From: Prosapia bicincta | Lineage: Eukaryota > Arthropoda > Insecta > Hemiptera > Cercopidae | Length of the DNA: 64,000 bases | NCBI GenBank assembly: GCA_036971475.1 | Contig: JBAIZL010000001.1 | Location: 150,986,044-151,050,043 of the forward strand | Direction of reading: 5' to 3' | In this document: positions 23,563 to 33,915 of the stretch, piece after piece | Numbering within the stretch: position 1 is the stretch's first letter | Layout of the letters: each line of letters begins with the position of its first letter | Notes under the pieces: generated by a model | Databases searched by the model: none | The model's input: only the letters and a program-made list of their open reading frames with translations | Told to the model about the DNA's origin: nothing | Translations under genes and position numbers: made by a program

Positions 23563-23930
23563 GTAAGTTGATAGTATAACAGTATGTCACCATACATATA
23601 ATTATTTCATTTTTATTTATAAATTCTAAAAGGGAATATTTGGTATAAGTAACCAAAGTAGCTACATTAACAAATTTGTATTATAATTGCTTTCGTTTGT
23701 TATGTGTGCAAAGCTGTACAATTGAAGAGGGATTTTAGTTTACCTGAAACAAACACTACCAGGTGATCATATTGGAATCCTTCTAGGCTACGTTTTCCTT
23801 TTTTGTGTCTTAGTGAGCAGCTGAAGGAACATTCTAAGAATTCTAATTACTCTGATAACCCTTACAGCTTAGCTTAGTCAAGACTTTAAACATCGAAATC
23901 TTGTTGCTGTTCATGACGAGTTGGTTGTTA
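23563..23930. other. Intron 7, first part
   Basis: AT-rich; nothing recognised. Confidence 0.5.
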
Positions 23931-23931
23931 A

Positions 23932-24153
23932 TCACTTATTACACTTTTGCTATTACTTGCGACCAGACTTTTTGTTAAATAGAGGTTGTTAAATTGTCAA
24001 CTTACACTTGGAGGAAACGTTTTCGCCTTAAAACTTCTAGGCTGAAGAAGACGTAAGACGAAAACGTTGCCTTCAAATGTAAGTTAACAATTTAACAACC
24101 TTTAGTTAACAAAAAGTCTGATTGCAAGTAATAGCAAAAGTGTAATAAGTGAA
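23932..24153. repeat. Foldback with degenerate hammerhead-like core
   Basis: An inverted pair: TCACTTATTACACTTTTGCT on the left is complementary to the sequence ending at 24153, with GGTTGTTAAATTGTCAACTT mirrored inside. Both arms contain GAAAACGTT; the right arm has CTGAAGA upstream of it, but the stem II pairing has decayed. Possibly another ribozyme-bearing Penelope tail. Confidence 0.5.
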
Positions 24154-24321
24154 AATATTTAAACTTCTTGAAACAGTTTGATATTTTCTTCATCTGTTTC
24201 ATGATATTTTGTTAAAATATGATGTTAGAAAAAACTGAATTTTTTAAATCAGACAAGAACTAGAAGAATGAAGCAGTATTTGTTATAGATATAAAACATA
24301 TGTTAATATTTTCAAAACATA

Positions 24322-25220
24322 CGAGGCATATCAGGAAAGTAGGTATTCTTTCTAATACCTCTCTCAACTGGAGGATTTTATTTTCAACGTGTTGGCTACA
24401 CTTCTGTGTAGCTTTACTTCTTCCTTTCAGAACAAGACTGGTTCAAGATACGTATATTGAGAAATTTCGACATGACGACTCGTTTTGTGAAAATTGTCAA
24501 TCCAATCTCCAGCAAAGTGCAAAATACGCAGCACCAGAGGTTATATGGTTTGGAAAGAAAAAAATCTGGGTGAGGTTTATAATTAGGTGAAAACTGTATA
24601 AAGTGATAAGCTATGAATTTACAAGTGGTATCGCGAATTTAAAAGCCGTTGTACACCTGAATATGATGATCAGAAGAGCAGAGCCTTCAATTCTGAAAAA
24701 CTGAGGACAAAATAAAAAATGAACTCTGTGACAATCTCAAATTGACTGTGGATGAGCTTGCTGGGATTTTTCTTCAAATCTCTATATCTATACTTTATGA
24801 AGCCATCACAGAAACCCTTGGATATCGACAACTGTCCATGAGGTAGGTCCCAAAACAGCTGACAGACCAAAAAATAGAATCAAGTGGAGGCTAGGCAAAT
24901 GTTTTTGAGGCGCTGCAAACTCCATGGAAATAAATTTCTCCACTCCATTGAAACTGAAGTTGAAATTTAGGTTGCACGTTACACGCCTCAACTGCAGGTT
25001 TTCCTTTTCAAGCAAGATAAAAAATGACAATGTATATTTCACAGTTGGAGTGAGATTGGATTGCCATTTTTCACAAAAAGCTTTCTCAGCAAACTGATCT
25101 CAAACAGGTCTTGTTGCTGAGAGGAGAAGTCAGGGTACATGGAAGGGTACCCAACTTGTCAAAAATAATATCACTCCTGCCATGAGAGCCTCAGCACACT
25201 TAGTTTCTGGTTATGCCTCG
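24322..25220 (+). mobile_element. Short mariner-like element (899 bp)
   Basis: Ends CGAGGCATATCAGGAAAGTA and, at the right, the complement of CGAGGCATAACCAGAAACTA are terminal inverted repeats flanked by TA (24320-24321, 25221-25222). Inside, + strand fragments resemble a mariner helix-turn-helix: WYREFKSRCTPEYDD and LTVDELAGIF (near 24620-24770), then GYRQLSMR near 24820. Stops interrupt the frame and the catalytic domain is not recognisable, so it is internally deleted. Confidence 0.75.
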
Positions 25221-25618
25221 TATGCTGAAGAAAATGTTAAACTTTGTGCATATGTATATAACTTTTGTCGTGCCACTGTGAGTTCTCCTTTTATTCTTGC
25301 ATGCTTAGCCCCAAACAAATATAAATGGTCACTAACTAATGGAAAATAAGTATAGAACTTACTTCCAGCACAGAAAAGTCTCCACAGAACAGAAAAGTTT
25401 AGATATAACTGTTAATAAGTAAAATTAGTATGATATAATGGAATTTGAAAGTGAATGAAAGCTGTCAGGTGAAAAACAATTGATTGAAAATATTAATGTT
25501 TAAAAACTTTTATACTTAAAATTTTAAATAAAAAATTGTAAGACTTAGGTCATACATCATTATAAAGGTTACATAGCTACAATGTATATTTTCAACCTGA
25601 AAGGTATGTAGTATCTAT

Positions 25619-25677
<59 letters not shown>
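25619..25677. repeat. (TG)n(TA)n microsatellite
   Basis: A TG run that passes into a TA run, directly abutting foldback G. Confidence 0.95.
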
Positions 25678-25680
<3 letters not shown>

Positions 25681-25796
25681 GGTTAGTTTTGGTTGGTAAA
25701 GATTATTTAGATTTTTTGGACTAGGAGACTGACAGACTTACCTTGGTAAGAGTCCACTCTGTAGTCTTGAAATAGAATCACATAAAAGCACTTAAA

Positions 25797-25836
25797 CAAT
25801 GATATATTTCAACCACAAAGTGGTCTTTGTCAATCG
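25797..25836 (-). ncRNA. Degenerate hammerhead-like motif, family G left arm
   Basis: Minus strand: CGAU/AUUG can form stem I, followed by UGACAAA, stem II GACCAC/GUGGUU with loop UUU, GAAA, AUAUAU and C. The box is one nucleotide short or has lost C3, depending on the alignment. Confidence 0.4.
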
Positions 25837-25917
25837 AAGAGAAAACAAAAAAAGAAATATGAGAGAATGACAATTATTTTATTTCATTCTCTCATATTTC
25901 TTTTTGTGTTTTCTCTT

Positions 25918-25957
25918 CGATTGACAAAGACCACTGTGTGGTTGAAATATATCATTG
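25918..25957 (+). ncRNA. Degenerate hammerhead-like motif, family G right arm
   Basis: Same layout as its partner with loop UGU in stem II: UGACAAA box, GACCAC/GUGGUU, GAAA, AUAUAU, C. Confidence 0.4.
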
Positions 25958-26050
25958 TTTAAGTGCTTTTATGTGTTTCTATTTCAAAACTACAGAGTGG
26001 ACTCTTACCAAGGTAAGTCTGTCAGTCTCCTAGTCCAAAAAATCTATATA

Positions 26051-26088
26051 TATATCTATACATATATTATAATAATATATAATATATA

Positions 26089-26152
<64 letters not shown>
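26051..26152. repeat. (TA)n microsatellite
   Basis: TA-rich tract with TAATA interruptions at its left end. Confidence 0.95.
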
Positions 26153-26156
<4 letters not shown>

Positions 26157-26242
26157 CTGAGGATACACAAATATAAGAATTATTTATTAATATTTTTTAT
26201 TCAAAGCTGTTTTGTCAAACAGTTCAAACATCCTCAGGAATA

Positions 26243-26312
<70 letters not shown>

Positions 26313-26398
26313 TATTCCTGAGGATGTTTGAACTGTTTGACAAAACAGCTTTGAATAAAAAATATTAATAAATAATTCTTATATTTGTGTATCCTCAG

Positions 26399-26404
<6 letters not shown>
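26153..26404. mobile_element. Foldback D around a TA array
   Basis: Arms 26153-26248 and 26309-26404 are inverted copies (ATCACCTGAGGATACACAAA at the left end and its complement at the right end), separated by a pure TA run. Each arm has a degenerate hammerhead-like core: ATTC/GAAT stem I and box CUGAGGA, followed by a run that does not form a clean stem II plus GAAA (26199-26241 on -, 26314-26356 on +). Confidence 0.75.
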
Positions 26405-26478
<74 letters not shown>

Positions 26479-26495
26479 TATATATTATATATTAG
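26403..26495. repeat. (TA)n microsatellite
   Basis: TA array continuing from the right arm of foldback D, with TATTATATA units at the end. Confidence 0.95.
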
Positions 26496-26741
26496 TAAAA
26501 AGATATATTAATAATAACACTGTAACGACCATCACCTATAGTTCACATGGTGGATTTTCTAGAGGACCAACCTGATAGCGTCAATTTTAACACAAGACCA
26601 AGCATAATGAATTGAACATACTGTCAGGCCAACTTTTATTGTTTTTTTTTTAAATTTAATGATAAAATTATAATATAATCGTATGGTTAATTTAAATAAA
26701 TGAAACCTCTATACCACAAATTACTTTTTCTTTTATTTAAA

Positions 26742-26784
26742 ACCTTATGTACATTTCAATTGCATAGCAATCATCCTCAGAGGT
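26742..26784 (-). ncRNA. Hammerhead ribozyme motif, family C left arm
   Basis: Minus strand: stem I ACCU/AGGU, box CUGAGGA, unpaired U, stem II GAUUGC/GCAAUU with loop UAU (one G-U pair), GAAA, stem III AUGUACAU (self-complementary), and A at the cleavage position. All conserved positions are intact. Confidence 0.75.
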
Positions 26785-26940
26785 AATTTACAATAAAAAT
26801 ACATTAAAGCAAAATTATTCACCAAATATATACACCTGTACTATTTCGCCATGCCCCTTTACATTTTTACAGTTGTGAAGTAGTTACCAGTGTATATATT
26901 TGATGAAAAATGTTGCTTCAATGTATTTTTATTGTAAATT

Positions 26941-26983
26941 ACCTCTGAGGATGATTGCTATGCAATTGAAATGTACATAAGGT
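26941..26983 (+). ncRNA. Hammerhead ribozyme motif, family C right arm
   Basis: Sequence identical to the left arm over the core, and the most complete hammerhead on the + strand: ACCU, CUGAGGA, U, GAUUGC-UAU-GCAAUU, GAAA, AUGUACAU, A, AGGU. Confidence 0.77.
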
Positions 26984-27045
26984 TTTAAATAAAAGTAAAC
27001 GTCATTTGTGGAATAGAGGTTTCATTTATTTAAGTTAAACACTAC

Positions 27046-27825
27046 GCCACAGTTATTTTATACAGTTATAATCAGTAATTTAGAATTTAATCACAATTAT
27101 CAGAAATTTTTGAAAATAAATTATGTATAGCATAAAACACTGTGCATAACAGTAGTATGTTGTTACCAGTCCAACGTTAACTATATTTGACGTGTCTAAA
27201 ATAATTATCAATAAAACATTATAATATGAGTTTTAGGTAAATTCAACAACACCTTTAAAAATGTTGTTGTTTAGGTACTTGAAGTATGGGGCAGTGTGTT
27301 GTCATTTGTAAGCCAAGAAACTGTCTAATAATGACATTTCAAACTCTAAATATTTGGAAGTAGCTATGTTGATCTAGTAGTGCACTATTCCTCAGTGAAG
27401 CATCTATCAAATAAAAGAATATTTCTATGTACCATCTTAATGACTTCCTTGGTGTGGAACAGCATGAGATCATCTGATCACTGCAGTCAATTACGCTCAT
27501 GACAAAATTAAGACCAAAAAATATGCCACACTGAGACCACGTGTCCAACATAGGTGACCTGTGTCTATATAGACCAAGAGCAAGAACCAAGTCGATACAA
27601 TACATTGACAAGCAAATAGAAACCGTTAATACAATTGGTGTTTGCGTCAAATGTTGGCTCAATAGTTGACGTAGGTCCACTGGAATCAGCCCTGGTCTCA
27701 ACTGTAGTTGACCCTGGTTAATGAAGAGAAACTGTTTATCAACTGCTTTTGATGACAGTCTATTTATAGGGTTTTTTCTTAACATGACAGTAGTGAACAC
27801 ACACACACACACACTCACACTCACA

Positions 27826-27874
<49 letters not shown>

Positions 27875-28532
27875 ACACACACACACACACACCTTTAATC
27901 TTTGCATTTGCAATTAATTCATACAGACTTCAAAAGTTAATGCACAATTATTTTGCCATGAGTCTAAATGTTGTTAAATAAAACTTTAGTTTTGGATCAC
28001 CTTGTACTTGGTTCATTGTAGAGTTCAGTTTCTGTTTAGATGTTATAGATGTCGAGATTCATACATCTATCTACAACTTTCTTTGTAAAAACAAACCATT
28101 GGCAATCCCAAATTGGTTTGTTTAAGGTTTCTTATGGATATCGCATGTGCAGAAATTTATGTATTTTTTTGCCTACTTGGCTTATGAAAGTGTATGATTC
28201 TTCATGCTCACCATTGAAAACAGAGTGACCCTCTTATGTTACTTGAGTGTCATTTCCGACTAAGTGCTATCATTAGTCTCTCTACATTTAACTCAAACCA
28301 AAATAAAGTTTTTAGGAAACACAACTAAACATAATATGCTAAACAATGAGGTTGACAACATGATTTAAATATATTTCTTTTAATTTTTAAAGAAGAATAA
28401 TTTAAGCACATCAAAAAGACAGAGCAATATTTTTTTGTGAGGAAAAGGAGGTTGTAAACCAGCTACACCAGCTTATTTTTCCCATTTTTTTGACAAAAAA
28501 AAATTTCAGATAGTTATTTATTTATTTTTTAG
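27046..28532. other. Intron 7, last part, with a (CA)n array
   Basis: A CA/TC array occupies 27799-27892. A minus-strand open frame (27339-27890) runs partly through it; I do not recognise the protein. The rest is AT-rich intron. Confidence 0.55.
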
Positions 28533-28689
28533 GTTTACCAAGAATTTTTCTTAACATTGAACGCAAGTACTATTAAAAAAGGTGATGTCTTTCAATCTGT
28601 TACTAATCAAATGGTAATTTATTACTACTCAGTAGCTCATTCCTTGCATAGAGGGTTCAAAGCTGAATACAGTTCAGATGAACGTTCAT
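28533..28689 (+). CDS. Cubn: Cubilin-like exon 8 (CUB D, second half)
   Basis: The acceptor ATTTTTTAG ends at 28532 and the donor GTGAGT starts at 28690. It reads VYQEFFLTLNASTIKKGDVF, then QMVIYYYSVAHSLHRGFKAEYSS, where RGFKAEY matches the GF-x-A-x-Y end of a CUB domain. There is no Cys in this half, so the second CUB disulfide is absent. It ends in phase 1, and the last base with exon 9 makes a Ser codon. Confidence 0.9.
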
Positions 28690-28826
28690 GTGAGTATCGT
28701 TTATCTTTACTACAATGTGTTGTATTTCATCTAGTTCATATTTAGTTTACAACAATTTTACAAAAGTTGCTCGTTGTAATCATTTTGAATCTACTGATTA
28801 AACTGTAAGTAACTATTGCATAACTA

Positions 28827-29150
28827 AGTGAATACTTTGGAACTTACTCTCTGAAGCATTTCAAAACAATTGTTTCACTTACAAAGCTAACCGTCTACTC
28901 ATATAAATGAGTGAATACTTTGAAACTTACTCTCTGAAGCATTTCAAAACAATTGTTTCATTTACAAAGCTAACCGTCTACTCGTTAAAAGAGTGAATAC
29001 TTTGGAACTTACTTGCTGAAGCATTTCAAAACAATTGTTTCATTTACGAATCTAACCGTCTACTTTGCGTTATCTTCGTAAATGAAATGTTTGTTTCGAA
29101 ATGCATCAGCAAGTAAGTTCTGAAGTATTTACTCAGTAATGGAATAATTA
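28827..29150. repeat. Three tandem ~82-bp units plus one inverted unit
   Basis: Units start at about 28827, 28910 and 28992. Each contains GAATACTTTGGAACTTACT-like sequence, CTGAAGCATTTCAAAACAAT and GCTAACCGTCTAC. A fourth unit follows in inverse orientation (29070-29140). Read on the inverse strand, units contain GAAAUGC(A/U)UC preceded by a hairpin, reminiscent of a hammerhead 3' half, but the first box is not recognisable. Confidence 0.75.
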
Positions 29151-29297
29151 CTTATAGTTTTCTTACAAACAATTTTACAAACGAAGTAGCTTATACAGTT
29201 TTCATTGATTTTATCAAACAATAAATATTATAAATTAATTAATGACTTTTACATAAGTTTATGACTATCTGAACTTTAATTTTGTTAAAACTCACAA

Positions 29298-29343
29298 AGA
29301 CAGAACACTCTTGATCACTCCATTGCGATCTTCATCACTGTCT
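29298..29343 (-). ncRNA. Degenerate hammerhead motif, PLE family A copy 4
   Basis: Stem I AGACA/UGUCU is kept, but the box reads GUGAUGA (C3 to G) and GAAA is lost. Inactive by inspection. Confidence 0.5.
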
Positions 29344-29361
29344 TCTGCTTGGAGTTGTTAG

Positions 29362-29697
29362 TTAAAGTGGTGACGGTTTTAAAGGCAGGTTTTCGATGGT
29401 ATCAAAGAGTATGTGTGATTTGTGTCGTGTTTGTTCGTTTAGTATGTTTGTACTTTGTGTTTTTGTGTGTCTGTAAATTTCATATTGTTCTAGTGTGTTG
29501 AGATGTGCTCCTTTTGTGTTGTTGTGTAGGATTTCTAGGTTATGGTGAATGTCTGTGTAATTGTGTCCTGTTTCTTTTATGTGATTGTAAAATGTTGAGT
29601 TAGTGTTCTGTTTGTGTTCCTCTACTCTGTGTTTAAAGCTGCGACCTGTTTGTCCAATGTAGAATTTGTTACATTTGTCGCAGTTCATTTTGTTCAT
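29362..29697 (-). pseudogene. Penelope-like GIY-YIG endonuclease C-terminal fragment
   Basis: An open frame of 111 codons begins MNKMNCDKCNKFYIGQTGRS, where FYIGQTGRSFKHRVEEH is the GIY-YIG nuclease core, and continues through TLEQYEIYRH to the end LPLKPSPL. In Penelope-like elements this domain follows the reverse transcriptase and nicks the target; here the RT is missing. The stop lies about 20 nt before the ribozyme motif. Confidence 0.85.
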
Positions 29698-29772
29698 TAC
29701 AAGCCTGGTGCTTGTAGTTTATCTTTGTTTGTTCTGGGTTTCGATAGTAACAAAGAGTATCTATGATTTACA

Positions 29773-29994
29773 TTGGATTTGTTCAAACAAAGAGTTGAGG
29801 AACACAAACAGAACACAAACCCAGCATTTTACAATCACATAAAAGAAACAGGACACAAATACACAGACATTTACCATAACCTAGAAACCTTGCACATCAA
29901 CAAAAAAGGACCACATCATAACACACTAGAACAATATGAAATTTACAAACCCAAAAAAACACCAAATACAAACATATTAAACAAACAAATCTAA
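29773..29994 (+). pseudogene. Penelope-like GIY-YIG fragment, right arm
   Basis: Encodes FKQRVEEHKQNTNPAFYNHI and TLEQYEIYKPKK, homologous to the left arm but starting inside the nuclease domain and ending early at a stop after ILNKQI. It lacks the FYIG core. Confidence 0.8.
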
Positions 29995-30073
29995 TACAAA
30001 TCACATATACTCTTTGTTACTATCAAACCTGCCTTTATAGCCGTCACCTCTTAACCTAACAACTCCAAGCAGA

Positions 30074-30119
30074 AGGCACTGATGAAGATCGCCATGAAGC
30101 AATCGAAAACGATCTGTCT
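30074..30119 (+). ncRNA. Hammerhead ribozyme motif, PLE family A copy 5
   Basis: Stem I AGGCA/UGUCU (one G-U), box CUGAUGA (30079-30085), unpaired A, stem II GAUCGC/GCAAUC (one C-A mismatch), GAAA (30105-30108), short stem III, C before UGUCU. Confidence 0.65.
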
Positions 30120-30240
30120 CAGTAAGTTTTTACAAATTTACAAAATTGAAGTTCAGATATTCATAAACTAATGTAAAAGTGATTAATTAATTTTTACCAA
30201 AGGTAATGGACTACAAAATTCTTGATTGTAAATTAATATT

Positions 30241-31780
30241 TCAGCAACAGGTATGCTTGTAAATGGTAAACAAACCTTAACGAGTACAAAAATGTTGTCC
30301 TCTGTTAAATAAATATCTTTTAATTTATCTATAAACCTGCCTGTATTTCTTTTTATTGAGCTGAATTCTCTATTAAATTAAAAAATTTTAAAAACTTTAC
30401 TTAACCATTTTGACAAGATATAAGTTGGTGAGTCAAACGACGATAGTCCGTCTCACCAAATTATCTTCTTTATGTCTCTCTGGAAAGCAATACAACCTAC
30501 CTATAACTGCCTAGAACTGCATTCGAAACATTAAATTTATAAATTTAATTTTTAGGAATAACTAAATTACAACTTTTAATATTTGCTGTTTCTTTCATGA
30601 ATTTGTTTAGTGGATTATTTTTTCATTTTATAAACATATCTTCTTTAACAAACTATTAACTCTATTACCATAAAAATCTTTATTCAAAATTTACGATTGT
30701 ATTTCCCCTTTCTGCTTTTAAACCATTCAAATTTTGAGTTCTTAAACTTTTTTTGCTTTTAAATCTTGGTTATTTCTGGCTACAATTTTCTTTAATTTTA
30801 AACGTTCAACAATTTTTATTTTACAAGCTTTCCTGATGTAACTTTTATCTGCTGAATAAAGATGTGTTTGTTACGTGAGTCAAGTGTCATTTATTAAAAA
30901 TTTGGCAATGTATTTTAACAATTTTAAATTAGTTGTGTAATGTGTTGGATTTACTTTATTAAGAAATTGTAATTTTAAGTAATTGGAACGTCAACATGTG
31001 TATATATTTCAAGAGGCCTAAGTAAGGATAACAATGTAGTTATTGAAACTGTGACAAATTTTTAATAAATGATATTGACTCACATAACAACTGCATTTTT
31101 ATTCAACAAAAAATGTTTGCGAATTTTAGACATAATAATTTTTATCTGTTTCATTTAAACATGTTACTTCACTCTCAATTTATCCTATTAGCTCCTCAAA
31201 ACCTGGCCTATTATTATTACGAAAAGAATATTTTAAACCTTTACTGAATATTTCCATTTCTGAAAGGGTAAATTTTATATTTGTTTCATTCTAAAACTTG
31301 GTAGTTTTTATATTGCTTATCAAGCTGCTTAATTTACTTTCCAATTTTTCAACTTTTCTCAAATATTTATATTTTTTAACTACATTAACTCTTTTACAAA
31401 ACATATCCTAATTCTCTTCAGTTTTGTTTGCTAACTTGGTAAATGTAAATTGTGTAATTCCAAACTAAATTTCTAAACTTTACCATTTCAACTTTGCAAA
31501 GTGTAAAATTATATCCCTTCTAGAATTTTTCATTTTATATATATTCCTTCAATAAATTTAGGAGCTATGTTCTTCTTTTTACACATCTTAAGAAACTTTA
31601 GTATTCCCTAATAATAATTTAACTTGTAAATTTAATTTTTGGAATCTGTTTTACTCTTTTGACCAAGAAGTCACAGTTATAACTACATAAATCAATTGTA
31701 GCGTAATTTTTATTTTAAATAAATAAATTGTTTATACTACAAGTACCTTTTTCATTTATTCAACACCTTATTTACTTCTT
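30241..31780. other. Intron 8 sequence
   Basis: AT-rich intron of about 1.5 kb; no gene or clear element. Confidence 0.5.
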
Positions 31781-31784
31781 GAAT

Positions 31785-31960
31785 TTTGTAGTCCATTACG
31801 TTCGGCGAATCTTATTAATCATTTAAACAATAGTTTATGACTATCCAAACTTTAATTAAAGTTCAGTAGTCACAAACTATTGTTTAAGTGATTAATAACC
31901 TTATTTACATTTTGATTGCACTGCAATTATCTTCAGAAGTAATTCACAAAACAAACTGCA
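31785..31960 (-). repeat. Penelope-like tail fragments with a hammerhead-like motif
   Basis: Family A tail (AGTCCATTACGTTCGGCGAA) runs to 31855, where it meets an inverted piece of itself (TTTAATTAAAG centre). It is followed by a minus-strand hammerhead-like motif at 31898-31940: ACUU/AGGU stem I, CUGAAGA, AAUUGC-AGU-GCAAUC, then AAAA in place of GAAA. The motif resembles family B/C. Confidence 0.6.
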
Positions 31961-32396
31961 TTTAAAACATTTTCATCAAGTATATACACTAGTAACTACT
32001 TCATTGTGCCCCCTTTACATTGTCAGACCAATCACATTGCAGTAAATTCCCCCTCCACAGCTAGGCTCAGTATCTCAACTTCCGTGGTGCTGAGTTACCG
32101 TTACACATTTTTCAATTTTATTAATATACAAATATATGTTTTACAAAATTAGGCTATAACTATCTCCTGATTAATGAATATAACTGAGAGTTTGGAATAG
32201 GACCTTTATCACAATTTAATGAATATTTTTGTCATGTTTATTAATATACAAACTTTCAAAACTAACAGATTTTTTGTATTTAACATTTTTCACTGGTTTA
32301 AGATCATTTATTTCTAGATTATTTTTAGTGTTCAAAAGCTGCTAATTTATGGAATTTACAATGATTAGAATCTACTGGAATATACCTATCATTATT

Positions 32397-32397
<1 letters not shown>

Positions 32398-32471
<74 letters not shown>
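32398..32471. repeat. (TA)n(TG)n microsatellite
   Basis: TA run passing into a TG run. Confidence 0.95.
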
Positions 32472-32472
<1 letters not shown>

Positions 32473-32479
32473 ATATTTC

Positions 32480-32625
32480 ACGTTGTCCATTATTTTTCCG
32501 TTGCACTGACTTTATGAAGTTATTATTATTACTTGTAAATAATTTTTTCCACCACTAAGTGCAATAATTTTACCTCATGTGATAAGGTAAATTCACCTTA
32601 TCAATCACATAAGGTAAAATGATTA
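32480..32625. repeat. Family H tail fragments, inverted
   Basis: CCGTTGCACTGACTTTATGA (also at 33745 and 54225) is followed by the tail found at the outer ends of the 53112-54075 palindrome (AAGTGCAATAATTTTACCTC), meeting an inverted piece around TGATAAGGTAAATTCACCTT. It is a truncated head-to-head remnant of the family H element. Confidence 0.6.
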
Positions 32626-32800
32626 ATCACTTAAACAATAGTTTATGACTATCCGAACTTTGAATTTAGTAAATTTGTTAAAACTTACTGTTTTAAGTTA
32701 TAAGTTTTAACAAATTTACTAAATTCAAAGTTCGGATAGTCATAAACTATTGTTTAAGTGATTAATAAGATTCACCAAACGTAATGGACTATAAAATGGA
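32626..32800. repeat. Penelope-like family A tail foldback
   Basis: The family A 3' tail in both orientations around 32696: TTTGTTAAAACTTACTG joined to its complement, ending in CATAAACTATTGTTTAAGTG and CCAAACGTAATGGACTATAA. The arms begin a few nucleotides beyond the ribozyme region. Confidence 0.75.
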
Positions 32801-32810
32801 TATATATATA

Positions 32811-33703
32811 CAGTAAACTCCCGATTATCCGTGGAATAGGGTGGCCTGGCAACGCCGGATAACGAATTCCCCGGATAATCCGCTATGAACAAAGAATACG
32901 CAAAACGATCGATAATCGATTATTATACCATAAGTTACACAAATAATGACTCCGGTTAATGCAATTCACAAATAATCTTCAGAGGACAAAATAAATACAG
33001 AAAATAGTTTAAAATGTCGATGTAGTTGACGGATTATAACATGTACATTTATATGTCTAACTATTTACAATTCGTACATAAGTATATGTCAAAAGTAAGT
33101 ATGTATGTACATATGTAATTTCCTTTACACATAATACTTTCACTTTTTAACAAAACAATCTGTCACTTTCGTCTGTTTTTTTGTGAACATTGGTTTAGCT
33201 TTAATGTGCGTTTTAAGTTTCTTGAGAACCATTTTGTCGCACAGTGTCTACTTGTGTCACGTATGTCACAAAGCCATAAACATCGATAATGTATATGACA
33301 GACATGGATAATGCATATGTCACGCCCTAGACTATTTATAGCCGAGATTAGCTGACATTTGTTTACAATCTTATGATACACATTAGGTTTTCGGACGTCC
33401 AAGGATTTTGTCATTGTCTCTTATATACAGTAGTCTGCTCGTCCCTTTTATTTCGCTGGCCCGCGTCGATGTGCTTCCCTTTCAATGTAAAAATTAGTAC
33501 GTACATATTTACATATCTATTCCCTTCATCTTAACTTCTATTAAGCTAACTTCTATTATATGTATTTACATCGTAATTCACCGTTTGGAAATTTAAACAC
33601 ATGAATCTGATTGGAATAAAAATTGGATATATGTAAAACAATGGCAGACCCAGGATAATCCGCAAACCGGTTAATCCGCCCACGGATAATCGGGAGTTTA
33701 CTG
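32811..33703. mobile_element. pogo-like non-autonomous element (MITE)
   Basis: CAGTAAACTCCCGATTATCC at the left and GGATAATCGGGAGTTTACTG at the right form a perfect terminal inverted repeat, beside TA-rich sequence. CAGT ends with TA targets are known for pogo/Tigger elements. A minus-strand frame (33163-33414) is open for 83 codons but has no transposase motif I can identify. An inverted relative of part of it lies at 34325-34540. Confidence 0.8.
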
Positions 33704-33832
33704 TGTATATATATATATATATATCTTGATATTTTATGTTGTCCATTATTTTTCCGTTGCACTGACTTTATGAAGTTGATATATTACTATTGTAATAATG
33801 GATAAAAGTATTTACAATAGTAATACATCAAA

Positions 33833-33834
<2 letters not shown>

Positions 33835-33893
<59 letters not shown>
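33835..33893. repeat. (TA)n microsatellite
   Basis: A pure TA run next to a family H tail fragment (33722-33800). Confidence 0.95.
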
Positions 33894-33897
<4 letters not shown>

Positions 33898-33915
33898 CAA
33901 ACTCAATATTATTAA

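Larger units (their letters stand above)
25679..26046. mobile_element. Foldback G, copy 1
   Basis: An inverted pair centred near 25877. Marks include GACTAGGAGACTGACAGACT mirrored at the far end and TTTCATTCTCTCATATTTCT near the centre. Each arm has a hammerhead-like motif pointing outward (25797-25836 on -, 25918-25957 on +). A second copy is at 54479-54796. TA arrays flank both sides. Confidence 0.8.
26700..27045. mobile_element. Foldback C with two hammerhead motifs
   Basis: The arms share AATGAAACCTCTATACCACAAA and its complement at the outside and the ribozyme region inside. Motifs lie at 26742-26784 (-) and 26941-26983 (+), both pointing outward. The centre includes a short GC-richer piece (CATGCCCCTTTACA). 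No coding sequence is seen. Confidence 0.82.
29270..30240. mobile_element. Penelope-like family A inverted pair
   Basis: The left arm (29270-29700) is on the minus strand and the right arm (29773-30190) on the plus strand, head to head. Each ends in GIY-YIG codons, then the tail with a hammerhead region, then TAATAGACTTTTGGTAATGGA-type terminal sequence. The centre (29700-29772) includes another short minus-strand family fragment. The arms differ at many positions, so the pair is not recent. Confidence 0.85.

Noticed and set aside
27339..27890. 183-codon minus-strand frame
   Set aside because: Its N-terminal part is CA-repeat translation, and the rest matches no family I know; no splice or start context supports it.
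32576..32610. Family H tails starting at ATCAC as a second example of arms beginning at a cleavage site
   Set aside because: Both arms share ACCTT before ATCAC, so the endpoint is not at the predicted site.
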